This document shows positions 21,915 to 32,595 of a stretch of DNA of 64,000 bases, one piece after another; positions within the stretch are counted from its first letter, which is position 1, and each line of letters starts with the position of its first letter. The notes beneath the pieces are model-generated. The model was not told where the DNA came from. It did not search any database and saw nothing but the letters and a program-made list of their open reading frames with translations. The position numbers and the translations under genes were made by a program. The DNA comes from Eulemur rufifrons (taxonomy: Eukaryota; Chordata; Mammalia; Primates; Lemuridae): positions 43,286,001-43,350,000 of the forward strand of contig NC_090990.1 in the NCBI RefSeq assembly GCF_041146395.1. Reading direction: 5' to 3'.

Positions 21915-22070
21915 CCATTCATTCATTCAACTGCCATGTATTAAATATGTACTACTTGCCAGGCATTCTGCTAGATGCTAGGAACGCAGCACAAAACAAG
22001 CCTCCCTCTCATCCATCTTCTTGTTCTCAGGCAGGACCACACCTGCTGCATCCATGGCCATCTGCTCTAT
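21915..22070 (-). repeat. L2 LINE 3' terminal fragment
   Basis: CATTCATTCAACTGCCATGTATTAAATATG, CTTGCCAGGCATTCTGCTAGATGC and AGCACAAAACAAGC match the antisense L2 terminus. Confidence 0.7.
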
Positions 22071-22286
22071 CTTATTTCCTGTAAGACAACTGGACTGACT
22101 CACAGAGAAAGTAAAGAATATACTAGGGCCATTTGCAGTAAAAATCTCAGTCCTACCTCCTTGCTCCAAACACAGCCCTTCCTGTCTCCCCCACTCTGTC
22201 CTGCCTCTCAGCACTGTTGCTGTTTTAGCACCCTCCTCTTTCTTCCCTGGGCTGTTCACTGCCATCACACCTTCCCTGGAAGTGGC

Positions 22287-22562
22287 ATGATGGAGTGGCC
22301 ATGTGCATGGACTCTGAGCCAGGTAGTCCGGGTTGAATCCAGCCTGATACATTCTAGCTGTGTAATCATAGGGAAATCATTGAAACCCCATGAACCTTGG
22401 GGTTTTTTTTGTCCATAAAATGGTGATGAAAATGATACTAACAACTTCAGAGGGTTGTTGAGACAACTGAATGCATTACCAGGCAAAGTGTTTAAAACCG
22501 TACCTGGCACACAGTAACTGCTCACTAAGTATTTTAGCTAATTCTATTATGAATGTTGTTAT
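22287..22562 (+). repeat. MIR SINE, full length
   Basis: Starts at ATGGAGTGGCCATGTGCATGG (tRNA-related), then GGGTTGAATCCAGCCTG, CTAGCTGTGTAATCATAGGG, GTTGTTGAGACAACTGAATGC and GTACCTGGCACACAGTAACTGC. An almost complete sense copy of about 260 bp. A T8 run at about 22403 is an internal expansion. Confidence 0.92.
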
Positions 22563-22771
22563 CAACTGGTTGATGCTTGATACAAGCATGACAGTACCAC
22601 TGTAAATCTGGCCATTTCTTTGTGTTCTGTATGTATCTGTTTAACCAATAGTCATCGGTCAGCCACTAGGTCACATTCTAGGAACTATGAGGGCTACAGA
22701 GGGAAAGACAACACAGGCTTCAACTTCAGGGAGCACACAGTCCAATGGGGCAGACAAACAAGACACACAAG

Positions 22772-23079
22772 ACCAGGTGAGGTGGCTCACGCCTGTAATC
22801 CTAGCACTCTGGGAGGCCGAGGTGGGAGGATCCCTTGAGCTCAAGAGTTCAAGACCAGCCTGAGCAAGAGCGAGATCCCTATGTCTAGTAAAAATAGAAA
22901 AATTAGCCAGGCATCATGGTACGTGCCTGTAGTCCCAGCTACTCGGGAGGCTGATGCAGGAGGATCACTTGAGCCCAGGAGTTGGAGGTTGCAGTGAGCT
23001 AGGCTGATGCCATGGCACTGAACCCCAGGCAACAGAGCAAGACTCTATCTTAAAAAAGAATAAGAAAGAAAAAAAAAAA
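22772..23079 (+). mobile_element. Alu SINE, older subtype without the lemur spacer
   Basis: A two-monomer Alu with left arm GTGAGGTGGCTCACGCC and right arm ending GCAACAGAGCAAGACTCTATC, then an interrupted A tail. It lacks the GAAATTATCTGGCCAAC-type spacer of the other three copies, is about 30 bp shorter and carries more substitutions (AGGAGGATCACTTGAGCCC in place of the CAGTAGGATCGCTTAAG form). Flanks share only GACACAA-like sequence, a weak duplication. Confidence 0.92.
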
Positions 23080-23119
23080 GAGACACAATTACAAGTAGTC
23101 CAATGCACTAAATGGGGCG

Positions 23120-23315
23120 CTTTATAAGCTCTTCATTTTTAATCCTTCCAATAACCTAATAGAGTAAGCACTTCACCTCCATTTCACAGGAAGTCACAGC
23201 CAGGCTAAGCAATTTCCCCAAGATCACACAGCTAGGAAGTGGCAGAGAAAAGGCCCAAAGGCAGACAGTCTGGCTCCAGACTTCTGCTCACAGTCCCCGT
23301 GCTATGATACTGTCA
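23120..23315 (-). repeat. MIR SINE relic
   Basis: CACCTCCATTTCACAGGAAGTCACAGCC, CCCCAAGATCACACAGCTAGGAAGTGGC and GTCTGGCTCCAGACTTCTGCTC give antisense MIR to its 5' end. Confidence 0.85.
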
Positions 23316-23319
23316 CAGC

Positions 23320-23790
23320 ACTGGAGACCTGGATAGAAATGACGGGGAGCACCCGGGAAGGTGACACAAAGAAGGCTGATTTCCAGCAGATGGGAAGACT
23401 AGCGCAGGAGGAGAGCACGCCGAGTGAGCAGAAGCAGCCTGGGCAAAGAAGTGGGGAGCATGTCCAGGGAAGTGTGGTCTAGGGATGCTGGCACTGCCGT
23501 CTGTCTGCGTCTGCGTGGGGAGAGCCCCGAGGGGTGGGGTAGGAGGGTGGGGAGGGAGCTAAGGAGTCTGCAGGAGGAACTCACTAAATTTACAATGTGG
23601 TCACATCTGCAGTTTAGGAAGAAAATCCATAGCCAACTCTCTCTGGGGTGCTGTGTGCTTTCTCGGTTCTCTGCTAGCCCTCTAGGGTAAGGAGCAAGGA
23701 GAAAGACAGCCAGAATCACGCCCGTTGCTTTGTCTTATGGTCTGTGCTGCAAGTAGACAGATCAGTCTTTCACCCTCGGTGTCCTTCTCC
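23320..23790. other. Mostly unique, faint L2 traces
   Basis: AGAAGCAGCCTGGGCAAAG-type phrases at about 23430 hint at antisense L2, too weak to bound. No gene. Frames on opposite strands (23399-23719, 23424-23690) mirror each other and show no domain. Confidence 0.4.
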
Positions 23791-23794
23791 TTGC

Positions 23795-23925
23795 TGCAGA
23801 AACTTGGAAAACTCACTTCACCTTTGTGAGCCTGTTTTCTCCCCAGAGTAAAGAGTGATGGTTACAGCCACCTTGCAGGGTAGAAAGATAGGAGGGTAAA
23901 GTGAGAAAGTGCAGGTGCTCAGGAA
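23795..23925 (+). repeat. MIR SINE fragment
   Basis: CTTGGAAAACTCACTTCACCTTTGTGAGCC and CCACCTTGCAGGGTAGAAAG resemble the sense MIR CORE. Confidence 0.55.
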
Positions 23926-23929
23926 GGGA

Positions 23930-24550
23930 CCATTTTTTCCCTGAAGGCCCTTCCTTCACTGCCCTTTCCCCACCCTTGGTGGGATGTGTGGGGTCTCCTG
24001 CCCAAGTGCCTATCAAGTTCTGTGTTGTCAACAGAGAAGTGCATCTCGGGTTTCATAAGTAAGCGCACACAAGTCCCAGGGTAAACTGCCAATTCTCCAC
24101 CGCCTGGGCCTGGAGCCGTGGGCTGTTAGACAAAAGGAGACATTAGCCTGAGCAGCTTCTTTGCTGATTACCTTTGCTCACACATCCCTTCCTGCCGTGA
24201 CATCATATTCCGACGCGGAGCATCTGGTTCCTCGGCAGGGGGATGCCACACTCTAACTGCGGGAGGCCACTGTTTGGGGAAGTTGGCCAAGTCAGAGGCT
24301 GTCTGCCTCCCTGCTGCCGGCTCCAGTGCTGCCAGAAAGAAGGCAGAGGAAGAAGGAAGGGCCCTCGGTCCTCACTGACTCCGTCCCTCCCTGAGGCAGC
24401 AGAGAGAACCGGCAGTGGCCAGGGGGGAGGATGCTCAGGTCAGACATGGGCTCCAGAGCACCCTCGCTGGCCCTGTCCCTTCATACGCCCCACTCCTGAC
24501 ATCCCCAGCTAGGAGTGAGTACAGGTGACAAGTCCACAGGTTTGGAATGA
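23930..24550. other. Unique GC-rich stretch
   Basis: No repeat signature. Contains a CRE/AP-1-like GTGACATCATATTCCGACGCGG at about 24197, one of the few local CpG clusters, but nothing amounting to a CpG island. No gene recognised. Confidence 0.4.
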
Positions 24551-24554
24551 CATA

Positions 24555-25165
24555 GGCCCATATGTGACTACCAGCTTCATGACCGTGAGCAAGTGGCTTA
24601 GCCTCTCTGTGTTAGTTTCCCAGGGCTGCCACACGCTGGGTGGCGTAAACAACAGCATTTATTGTCTCCCAGTTCAGGAGGCTGGAGGTCTGAGGTCAAG
24701 GTGTGGGCAGGGTTGTTTCCTTCTGAGGACTGTGAGGGTGAATCTGTCCCAGGCCTCTCCTCCAGCCTCTGGTGGTTTGCAGGCAATCTTTGGCATTACT
24801 TGGCATGTAGAAGAATTATCCTGACCTCTGCCTTTATCTCCATATGGCTTCTCCCTGTCTGTCTGTCCACATTTCCCCTTTTTATAAGAACTCCAGTCAT
24901 ACTGGATTAGAACCCACTGTAACGGTCTCATCTTAACTAACTCTACCTGCAATTACCCTTTTCCCAAATAAAATCACATTCTGAGGTCCTGGAAGGTTAG
25001 GACTTCAATATATGAATCTGGAGGCAGGAGGGGGTACAATTCAAGCCCTGACATTCTCTGAGACTGTTTTCTTCCCAGGGGAGCGAGGGTAATAAAGCCT
25101 GATAGAGCCTCAGCATCCCCTAGGGTTGACTGTGCCTCACAGGGTGTGTGACAGTTAAATGAGGT
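24555..25165 (+). repeat. MIR SINE, split by an LTR
   Basis: The left part reads ATGTGACTACCAGCTTCATGACCGTGAGCAAGTGGCTTAGCCTCTC. After the LTR (24608-25053) the MIR resumes as CTCTGAGACTGTTTTCTTCCC, GGGTAATAAAGCCTG and TGTGACAGTTAAATGAGG. Joining the two sides gives continuous MIR order. Confidence 0.75.
24608..25053 (-). mobile_element. LTR-like repeat, group A, complete, inside a MIR
   Basis: 446 bp with TG (24608) and CA (25053) termini on the + strand. Landmarks: TGTTAGTTTCCCAGGGCTGCC, GGCAATCTTTGGCATTAC, AGAACTCCAGTCATACTGGATTAG and CAAATAAAATCACATTCTGAGGTCC. It is the reverse complement of the family at 20409-20865 and 56429-56797. The flanks CTCTC (24603-24607) and TTCTC (25054-25058) are a 4-of-5 match target duplication. 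Confidence 0.78.
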
Positions 25166-25169
25166 AGGG

Positions 25170-25620
25170 AAGGGAAGTACCGATAGAGAGCAGCATCGGG
25201 AAATGTGATTTCCTTTCCCAAAGATGGGGAGAGACCTCCTTTCCATGTAGTTACTCTGCTATCCACAAATTAACTGAACTTAGCATCTCTCCCGACGTGC
25301 CCCTAGGGAATTTAAAGGTCATTTAATCTAACATCCATCTTGAATAGGAAGGAAACTGAGGCCAGAAAAAAAAAAAAAAGGAAAATCATTTTGCTGATTT
25401 AATGACTAGCCTTGGGCTAGAACTAATTTTTCTCCCTGGAATAAGAAGCCATCTCATCCAGGGAAACTCTATATTAGAATATCCTATATATAGCTTCTCA
25501 CTGCCTTGCAATAACACTAACGGTTTGTCTCATGGAGCGTGAGTGATCTTTCTCCAGCCTCTTCCACAGCTATCCTCTGGTTCAGACTTTACTACGTCCA
25601 ACAAAATAATCCCCAGCAGG
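25170..25620. other. Unique sequence, nothing firm
   Basis: No gene. GGTCATTTAATCTAACATCC ... GAAACTGAGGCCAG (about 25318-25365) is a common old-repeat phrase, followed by an A13 run; not bounded further. Confidence 0.4.
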
Positions 25621-25624
25621 GAGA

Positions 25625-25765
25625 ACTTGCCCCACTGGACAGATGAGGAAACGGAGGTACAGACAGCCGCAGGGCTTGTTAAAGGTTACATGCCTAGTAC
25701 ACGGTAAGGCAAGGATTAGAATGCATGTCCAGAGCTTTTCCCTCCACTGTGTGGTTTTATATGTG
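25625..25765 (-). repeat. MIR SINE relic
   Basis: CTGGACAGATGAGGAAACGGAGGTAC, AAGGTTACATGCCTAGTACACGG and GATTAGAATGCATGTCC are antisense MIR. Confidence 0.75.
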
Positions 25766-25839
25766 ACTCTCAGTCATTCTCAAATGGCAGAAGCCTATGC
25801 AAGGTTCAGGGAGGGCTTCTAGGGAAGGAGCTAGCCACC

Positions 25840-26000
25840 TGCCTCCATTGTTCCAGCCTCCAAGACCCTCCACACAACTATTCCAGATTCCTCTTTGAAA
25901 TACCCATCTTTCATCATGCTGCTCTGGTGCTCAACAACATCCACCATCACAGAGCTAAGACACAGGAAAACATGCCACGCTTTCCAGATTCTGCTCCTGG
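25840..26000 (+). repeat. L2 LINE fragment, weak
   Basis: CAGCCTCCAAGACCCTCCACACAAC and TCAACAACATCCACCATCACAGAGC are only loosely L2-like. Confidence 0.3.
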
Positions 26001-26340
26001 TGCAGGGTGGAGGCACTTACTGCGGGGCTAGGAATCCCAGCCCTGATGCTTAGGCAGGTGGGGCACTAGGGAGAGGGCCCACCTGGGCCTCCAGGTGGCT
26101 TTCTGTTTTGAGAAAGTTTCTGAGCCCCGAGATGAGTAGACATGATGCATTATGCTCACTCTCACATGGATCGGTCCAGAGGAACCTGCACCAGGCTCCG
26201 GGTGAGTCATTTGCAAGGAGTGCCAGGAAAGCACACAAAGAGACACCTACATGTGAGAATGGATGACTGATAGAACTAAAAAGTCACAGGGAGCCAAAAC
26301 CCAGAGTCTTAGCATGTGAACTAACAATCATGATTTACCA
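26001..26340. other. Unique sequence, nothing recognised
   Basis: No repeat or gene signature. Two overlapping minus frames (26028-26246, 26050-26238) have no recognisable domain. Confidence 0.5.
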
Positions 26341-26344
26341 ATTT

Positions 26345-26480
26345 ATCAACTGATTCATTCATCCCTGCAACAAGTACTGAGGATTACCCTGAGTGAGGCA
26401 CCGTGCTAGGCGCTGCCCAGCAATGAGCGGGACAACACAGTCCTCACCACCAGGGACTCTTGTCCTTGATAGCAGAATGT
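26345..26480 (-). repeat. L2 LINE 3' terminal fragment
   Basis: GATTCATTCATCCCTGCAACAAGTACTGAGG and GAGGCACCGTGCTAGGCGCTGCCC followed by CAGTCCTCACC are the antisense L2 terminus. Confidence 0.7.
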
Positions 26481-26484
26481 CAGA

Positions 26485-26875
26485 AAAGGCCCATTCCATT
26501 GGCAACAAAAGGCCTGTTTTAGGGATAGAAACAAGCAAAATAATTATAGGCAATAAGGCAAGCGGCAGAGCCTTTTGGTTGCTCTAGGGCCACAATGCTG
26601 TAAATAACAGCACGTTGAAATGGCCTGGGGGTGCAATAACTGAAGAGGGGTACAAGTCATTTTGTGATTCGAGGAAAAAAAATGACACCTTTACAATGGC
26701 TGCAAATTAGCCTTGCCATAGGAAAACTCAGAGGCCATGATTCATGAGCAAGACTCCCTGCACAGAACCATTTCTAAGAGCCTCTTAGACCAGAGTGCTA
26801 AGCTCTAAAGTCCACTGTAAAGCCCAGGGCCCCACACTTGGCACAGACTCCGCCCATGGTAGCCAGAATGAAGGC
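26485..26875. other. Unique sequence, nothing recognised
   Basis: No repeat or gene signature that I can support. Confidence 0.5.
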
Positions 26876-26879
26876 CACA

Positions 26880-27030
26880 GAGAGGAAAGAGTGTCTATTT
26901 AGGAGCCAGAGAGCCTGAAGTCTGACACCTGTCAAGCCCCTTACAAGCTACAGATATTGGCCGAGTAGCTGGATGTCTCAGAACCCTGAGTTCCCATCTG
27001 GTAAAATGGGCATATTCACAACAAAAAATA
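26880..27030 (+). repeat. MIR SINE relic
   Basis: AGGAGCCAGAGAGCCTGAAGTC, CTTACAAGCTACAGATATTGG and CCATCTGGTAAAATGGGC are sense MIR landmarks. Confidence 0.6.
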
Positions 27031-27039
27031 TTGACAGTC

Positions 27040-27785
27040 CACTCTGTGGTCTCTGTGTTTTTCCTGCATGATCTCATTTAGTCCACAGTTCAATCCTGTA
27101 AAGCAGGTCCTAAGTTACCACGATGTTTCACACTGGGAAAGTGACACATGGAAAGCCCAAACAAGTTTCTGTTTCCACAGCTGCTAAGTAGAAGAGACAA
27201 GATCGGTGCTCCATAGCCTGAGCTCTTGACACCTTTAATAATAACAGTAACTGCTTCTCAGTGATGAAGTGAGGAATAAATTGCACATGGGAAAGCATTT
27301 TTTAAAAACCACAAAGTATTATATACATACAAGGGGGTTTATTATTTCTTCCCTCCCTGGGCATGAATAGACTTACAATAAGCCAAGGAAATTTCATTTC
27401 AAATCCTAGTTTCCCTTTATTCCTCAACTGCTACAGTAAAATGAGGGCTTGGGGATTTTGGGAAACAGACAGGAGCCAAGGAACCAGCTACAGAGATATG
27501 AGATGGAAAAGAAAGAACCACGGGGCCTCGTTGTACACACAATTTGCAAGCTGATGTGCAAACTATTTGCTGGGACCAATTACTCTCATCTTAATTAATG
27601 AACACACAAACTACAATCTGTCTGAGAAACGTGAAAAAATATGGCACATGTCTGGAGGTTGCAATGTGCCAGCTACCAGATCTGGAAGCACCTTCATCAA
27701 ACTGCTGGGCTGGGAGTCGCCATGGAGACCACCTTACAGCATCCTAACGATACTGGAATTGGGTTCAACACATCTCTTTGAAGTG
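27040..27785. other. Unique sequence with faint MIR traces
   Basis: ATGATCTCATTTAGTCCACAG at about 27068 hints at an antisense MIR tail, not bounded. From 27240 on, nothing recognised; frames 27363-27554 and 27567-27794 lack domains. Confidence 0.4.
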
Positions 27786-27794
27786 TCTCTGTGA

Positions 27795-27990
27795 AGTGCT
27801 TGCTGGGTGGCTGGCATTGGGTTAGGCACTGTGCATTTCTCAGAATAAAGGCAGGTCATACCTTGCCCTAGAGCTAGGAAGGAAGGATTACTTGTCAACC
27901 CACAGGCCTTTATTTTGTGCCTCCTATCTACTTAGCATGGTATCTTACGCTGCAGGGATCTCTGAGGACATAAACTTGCTTTCGAAGCAT
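27795..27990 (-). repeat. L2/MIR-type 3' end fragments
   Basis: GTGCTTGCTGGGTGGCTGGCATTGGGTTAGGCACTG, then CAGGCCTTTATTTTGTGCCTCC and ACGCTGCAGGGATC, look like two short antisense LINE/SINE ends. Family uncertain. Confidence 0.4.
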
Positions 27991-28009
27991 TTAGCTTGGA
28001 CCATTAGCA

Positions 28010-28112
28010 ATGACAACAAATACATGTATTGAGTGCTTGCTCTGAGCTAGGCACTGTGCTAAGCAATCTGCATATATAACCTCATTTAATCCTAGGAACC
28101 CTATGAATGAAT
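28010..28112 (-). repeat. MIR SINE 3' part (first of two)
   Basis: ATGTATTGAGTGCTTGCTCTGAGC, TAGGCACTGTGCTAAGC, AACCTCATTTAATCC and AACCCTATGAATG are the antisense MIR tail. Confidence 0.85.
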
Positions 28113-28114
28113 TG

Positions 28115-28275
28115 ACTATTAGTTGCTAAGATTTATCGAGCACTTACTCTGCACTATGACATGCCCTAGGCCAAGCACTGCATCCCAGGATTTAAAAGTT
28201 TGTGCAAGATCACTGGTTAGTAAGTTGTCACAGCCAGAATTTGAACCCAGGAAGTTTAGCTCCAAATGCTGGGTG
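28115..28275 (-). repeat. MIR SINE (second of two, adjacent)
   Basis: GATTTATCGAGCACTTACTCTGC, CTAGGCCAAGCACTGC, GCAAGATCACTGGTTAGTAAG and CAGAATTTGAACCCAGG are antisense MIR again. The same orientation next to the first copy implies two insertions or a duplication. Confidence 0.8.
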
Positions 28276-28479
28276 AGTTTAATCATTATAGTATATTCAT
28301 CCAACTGATAAGAATCTCATATTTTAGGAAATTACAAATATATAATACAATATTATCAACAATAGTCACCATGCTATATAATTATACTTCAGTAAAGCTG
28401 GATGGTAATTACCTACTTATCACCCGTCCATTTTCCACCCTGCAGTCAGAGAGAGCTTTCCAAACTAAATCAAGTAATA

Positions 28480-28975
28480 CTTTTCTCTGTTTAAAATCCT
28501 TCAGTGACTCCCCATTTTAAAGGCTAAACTTCTCATTTGGTGCTCCTGGCTCAGCAGGATCTGTCTCTCCAGCCTCACCTTCTCTTTGTATCCCAACAGC
28601 CCCTCAGGGCCTTGGCTTCGGCTCCTCCCTCCACCTGGAGTGCTCCCTACCATCTCTGTGCTCCCCATGGACTGGTGGATTCTTTTTCGCCCCTCAAGTC
28701 TCAGATGCCCTTGTTATCCTCTCTCATTACACACCCTACTTTTCCTTCATAGCACTGAATAAAATTTAATTTATTATTTGGGTGATTAACATCACAACTG
28801 AAATTAAACCACCAGTCTTGTACTTTGTTGTTTAGTGTCTTTTTCCCTTCTGCAATGTAAGCGTGGTGAGAGAGGAAGTCTGTCCTGATCATCACTGTAC
28901 CTCCCACTGCCTACCACGGTGCCTGGCACGGAGCAGGCATTCATCTAATGCTTACGTCTTGGGTTTAATACAAAT
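28480..28975 (+). repeat. L2 LINE, long 3' segment
   Basis: AAAATCCTTCAGTGACTCCCC, CTCAGCAGGATCTGTCTCTCC, CAGGGCCTTGGC, CTCCACCTGGAGTGCTCC, CTTCATAGCACTGAAT, CTTCTGCAATGTAAGCG and GGTGCCTGGCACGGAGCAGGCATTC appear in full sense L2 order; one of the longest L2 copies here. Confidence 0.9.
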
Positions 28976-28990
28976 ATTTGTGATCTTACC

Positions 28991-29008
28991 AAAAAAAAAA
29001 AAAAAAAA
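28991..29008 (+). repeat. A18 mononucleotide run
   Basis: Eighteen consecutive A just after the L2 terminus; probably slippage expansion. Confidence 0.9.
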
Positions 29009-29950
29009 GAGGGAATGGATGAGCTTTACTGATAAAAGCTCGTCGGTTCAGAAGCAGAAGGTCAGAGTAACTATTGGCTCTGACACCTCAGATTCCACAC
29101 TTTTCAAACATTTGAAGTGGGGGCCTCTACAAGAGGGAGAAGGTTTCTACTGTGAGACTCCAGAGAGCAGAGTGAGGATCAGAAAGGAGAAATTCAGGGA
29201 AAGCTGAGAGTGGCTCAGTGCAGAGCCCTCGGTGCACATGAGATGCCAGGTACAACAGCAAGTGTCCCTCCCTGGAAGCAGGCACATAGAGGCTGGCTGG
29301 CCAGGGTGGAGGCAGAAGAAAGCGGGAGGGAGATTACGAAAGAAACCCTTATCTAAGAATCCTTGTATCCGTGAGATTCTGCTATAGTAGGGTACTATAA
29401 TGCTTTCAAATTCCATGCAGGAATGTCTTTTGTCTTTAATTCACCTGTACTTTGGGAAAAAAAGGACACATTCTTTTACCATTTGTCAGGAAGATAGCAA
29501 AGCTTAAAAAAATGTCTATACATATTTCTGGGACATTTCAGAACCTCAGAAGGAGGGTTGTAGGTTAAAAGCACCATGAGTCTCTGAGTCTTGGGTTTAA
29601 TGTTCTTCCCAACTGGATAGCATGAGAATGAGTGGGAAGGAAGAAAGGCAAAAGGCACCCCCAGTGTGTTTATTACTGTCACTTCTGCTTGGCATTACGC
29701 ACACAACACAGTCTCCCTGGGCTTCATGGTCAGCCTTGGCTCTGTCCCCAAGGGCTGGGTATGGGGAGTCTGTCTTTGTTGCATTAGGAAAGCACAGAAA
29801 GCCATGCTGAAAGAGGTTATTCTGGTAGGTGAGGATATGCTCAACGACTGCTCTGTCTTCTAATAATAATATTCCCTTCCATGTGCATTACTCCACAGTA
29901 TATAATGTACTTCCTCATTCCATGTAGACTTCAAAATAACTTCATGAAAC
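29009..29950. other. Unique sequence, nothing recognised
   Basis: About 940 bp with no supported repeat. The plus frame 28863-29207 (114 codons) begins in the L2, crosses the A18 run and has no domain, so it is not a gene. Confidence 0.5.
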
Positions 29951-29954
29951 AATT

Positions 29955-30155
29955 TTCATTTTTCATTCATTCATTCACTCATTAATTTATTCAACGTGTA
30001 TTTATTGAGCTCTTACTCTGCTTATATTTATTGCACTCTCACTGTACACTGGGCCCTGTTTTAGGAGGCCACCAAACTCACCCTCTTAACTTCATACTTG
30101 AGGAAACAGACACAGAGATTAAGTGACTTGTCCAAGGCTTCCAACTGGGGCACTA
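29955..30155 (-). repeat. L2 LINE 3' terminal fragment
   Basis: CATTCATTCATTCACTC, GTATTTATTGAGCTCTTACTCTGC and ACTGGGCCCTGTTTTAGG are the antisense L2 end. GAGGAAACAGACACAGAGATTAAG with TTGTCCAAGGC (about 30103-30140) is a MIR-like addition. Confidence 0.65.
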
Positions 30156-30498
30156 TCCACTAAGAACAATATTTACTTACTGTCCTGATTTAACAAAGAT
30201 GAATAATTATATGTATTATTAGCATGAATAACAATAATTATAACTATCAATAGTACTTTACCATTTACTAAGAACACATACATAATCAACCCTATGAAAT
30301 GTGTAGGGCAATTATTCCTGTTTTAAAAATAAATATGCAAAGACTCAGGTTAATTAACAAGTCATCATTCACCCAGACAGTGAGTAGGAAGGGGGTCTGC
30401 TCTGAGGATACACTTCATGTCCCTAAATGCATTTTCAGCACAGCACACTTAACATCAGTAGTGTGTGTCTCCATTTTGAAATAATATCTTATTAATAC
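30156..30498. other. A/T-rich, mostly unrecognised
   Basis: TTTACCATTTACTAAGAACAC ... CAACCCTATGAAATG (30254-30300) is a faint antisense MIR tail. No gene. Confidence 0.4.
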
Positions 30499-30499
30499 A

Positions 30500-30655
30500 T
30501 TCATTATTTAATTTGATCTTTCCATAAACCCAGTGAGATAAAGAACATCATCCCCATTTCAGAGCTGAGGAAACCGAGGCTCAGAAAGATTAGGTAACTT
30601 GTACTGGATAGATGATAGCAAGGGCTTGGGCCAGACTCAAATCCTCATTATCTGA
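30500..30655 (-). repeat. MIR SINE relic
   Basis: CATAAACCCAGTGAGATAAAG, ATCCCCATTTCAGAGCTGAGG and GGCTCAGAAAGATTAGGTAACTTG are antisense MIR. Confidence 0.82.
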
Positions 30656-30659
30656 TTCC

Positions 30660-31075
30660 GACACCCGTGCTGACTACCCACCTAAAACACCTCCTGCAGA
30701 GAGACAGGAAGCCACTGCTCTTGTCTATAGAGTCAGTATCCCAGGAATTCCCTTTTCCTTCCTTCCAGGCATCCCAGCCAGAGGCCCAGAGTTCCCAGGG
30801 AGGCAGCACAGAGAGAAGCTCCTGCCTTGCTCAGTACTAGGCCAGGCACTTTGGGACCAGACCTTCAGGGAGCTGACACAATTTCAAATGCTTACTGACC
30901 TAATTGCGGGATGATTTATCATCATGGAGATAGAACTGTGGTGGTGGGGGTTGGCATTCCGCTTTTGCCTGGGCAAAGCAAAGGCAGGTAGAAATGCCGC
31001 AGTGTCAGTTTACGGAAGAGGAACCGCTGCCAAAGTCTATGATCAATTCGAAATGCTAGTTCAGAAAGAAGGAAG
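30660..31075. other. Unique sequence, nothing recognised
   Basis: No repeat or gene. A (GAAG)n-like stretch at about 31062-31080 precedes the next MIR. Confidence 0.5.
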
Positions 31076-31079
31076 GAAG

Positions 31080-31245
31080 GAAATTGGGCACTTGTTGAGC
31101 ACCTACTATGTGCCAGACATGGTGCTAGCATATACGTCATAGATGACATGGATTAGCTCACTTTATCGTCACAATAACTCTGTGAGAGAGGGATAAGTAT
31201 TTGCAATTCGAGGGTGAGGAAGCTAAGGATAGGGTGGTGGGTGAG
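31080..31245 (-). repeat. MIR SINE 3' part
   Basis: GCACTTGTTGAGCACCTACTATGTGCC, GACATGGTGCTAGC, AGCTCACTTTATCGTCAC and ACTCTGTGAGAGAGGGATAAG are the antisense MIR tail. Confidence 0.85.
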
Positions 31246-31299
31246 CCACACACCTAGACAGGTAGGGCAGGCCCCAGTCAAGAAGTCACAGAAATTTTT

Positions 31300-31420
31300 C
31301 AGCCAGTAGCATGATACAGTTGGAATTGTGCTCTAGAAAAATCGCCCTGCAGCTGTGACGTGAATTCATTTCAGAAAGCAAAGACTGGAGGCACAGGAGT
31401 CTGAAGTGTGCATGTGAGAT
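31300..31420 (-). repeat. L2 LINE fragment
   Basis: AGTAGCATGATACAGTTGGAATTGTGC and AGAAAAATCGCCCTGCAGC resemble the upstream part of antisense L2. Confidence 0.5.
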
Positions 31421-31424
31421 GTGG

Positions 31425-32330
31425 CAGGCCTGTGGCTAGGACATACCAGTGCGGAGTGGCTGGAGTCTGAGTCATCAGGACGCAGCATCTCCAGAAGACC
31501 GAGGGAGGGAGCTTGGATTGCACAGAAGCCATCACATAGCTTTGGTGGCCGTAGTCAGGGGCATGGACAGAACTGCTATGAGAGGGAGTGCAGTAAGAGG
31601 TGGGAGTGGGGAGTAGAACAGACCTCTGGAAACATCAAGAACAAGAGCCTTTTTAGAGGCTTAGCAAGAATGGTCACAGGGCAGGAAGAAACGAGGAGAA
31701 TCTGCATTTGCTTCTAAAGGATGAAGCCCTTTTGTGTAGTGTATGGTTTAAGAAATGGTGGGTTCTACTAATGCAGTTGTGAAAACTTTATCTCTGATGT
31801 GATCTGTACTATCCTGGGAGAACACACAATGTGGATGGGGAAAGATCCAAAATCCATGTGAGAAGCAAATTGAATAGGAACACTGTCTAGATCAAAGGAG
31901 AAAGGGGGAAGGTTGGAGCTCCCCACTGCTGGGGTGCTAATGAAAGAGTCTGCAGGAACTGTGGCTGTGGCTTCTCTCCATGAATCTGTGCTGAGAAAAG
32001 CATGATGTCATCGCTTTCTGACACGGCATTGACATTTGACACACAGGTGATGCCTACCAAACATGGAAGTAGCCTTAAAGCATGAACCTGATCCTAAAGA
32101 ATGAACACATGGGAATAATGCCCAGGACAAGATAAGTTTTCCACAAGGCTTGAAATTCGTGCAGGAACTATGACTTTGCCAGCATAAAAATGGTGACAGA
32201 TGACTCCCCACCATCCTACACTTCAAAAATAGGAATGGCCGAGAAATTCACGGAATCTCACAGAATCACAGGATCTCAGTGCTAGAAGGGACCTGAATTG
32301 TCATTTTTTAAATTGTTAGTTGATACATTA
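31425..32330. other. Unique sequence, nothing firm
   Basis: No gene. GAATCACAGGATCTCAGTGCTAGAAGGGACC (about 32261-32292) is a phrase common in old mammalian repeats, but I cannot bound or name it. Confidence 0.45.
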
Positions 32331-32334
32331 AGTT

Positions 32335-32595
32335 GCTAATTCATTCATTCACTCTACAAATATTTATTGAACACTTATTATTTCTAAGCACTGTTCTAGG
32401 CATGGGGGACACAACAAAGAACAAAACCAACTGTAATTCCCACCCTGGGGAAGCTTACATCCTAGTTGGGAATATGCAAAACTAAAAAGGTAAATAATTA
32501 AAATACAGCATGTTAGATAATGAGGACACTTCTGTAGAATAGTGAAGCAGGATGAGGACAGGGAGGGCTGGAAGAGGGAGGATGTTGCCATTTTC
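32335..32595 (-). repeat. L2 LINE 3' end
   Basis: TTCATTCATTCACTCTAC, AAATATTTATTGAACACTTATTATTTC, AAGCACTGTTCTAGGCATGGGGG, GAAGCTTACATCCTAG and AGTGAAGCAGGATG are in antisense L2 order. Confidence 0.88.

Noticed and set aside
24190..24240. Promoter-like CRE motif with local CpGs
   Set aside because: A single CRE-like word and about three CpGs do not make a promoter; no exon follows.
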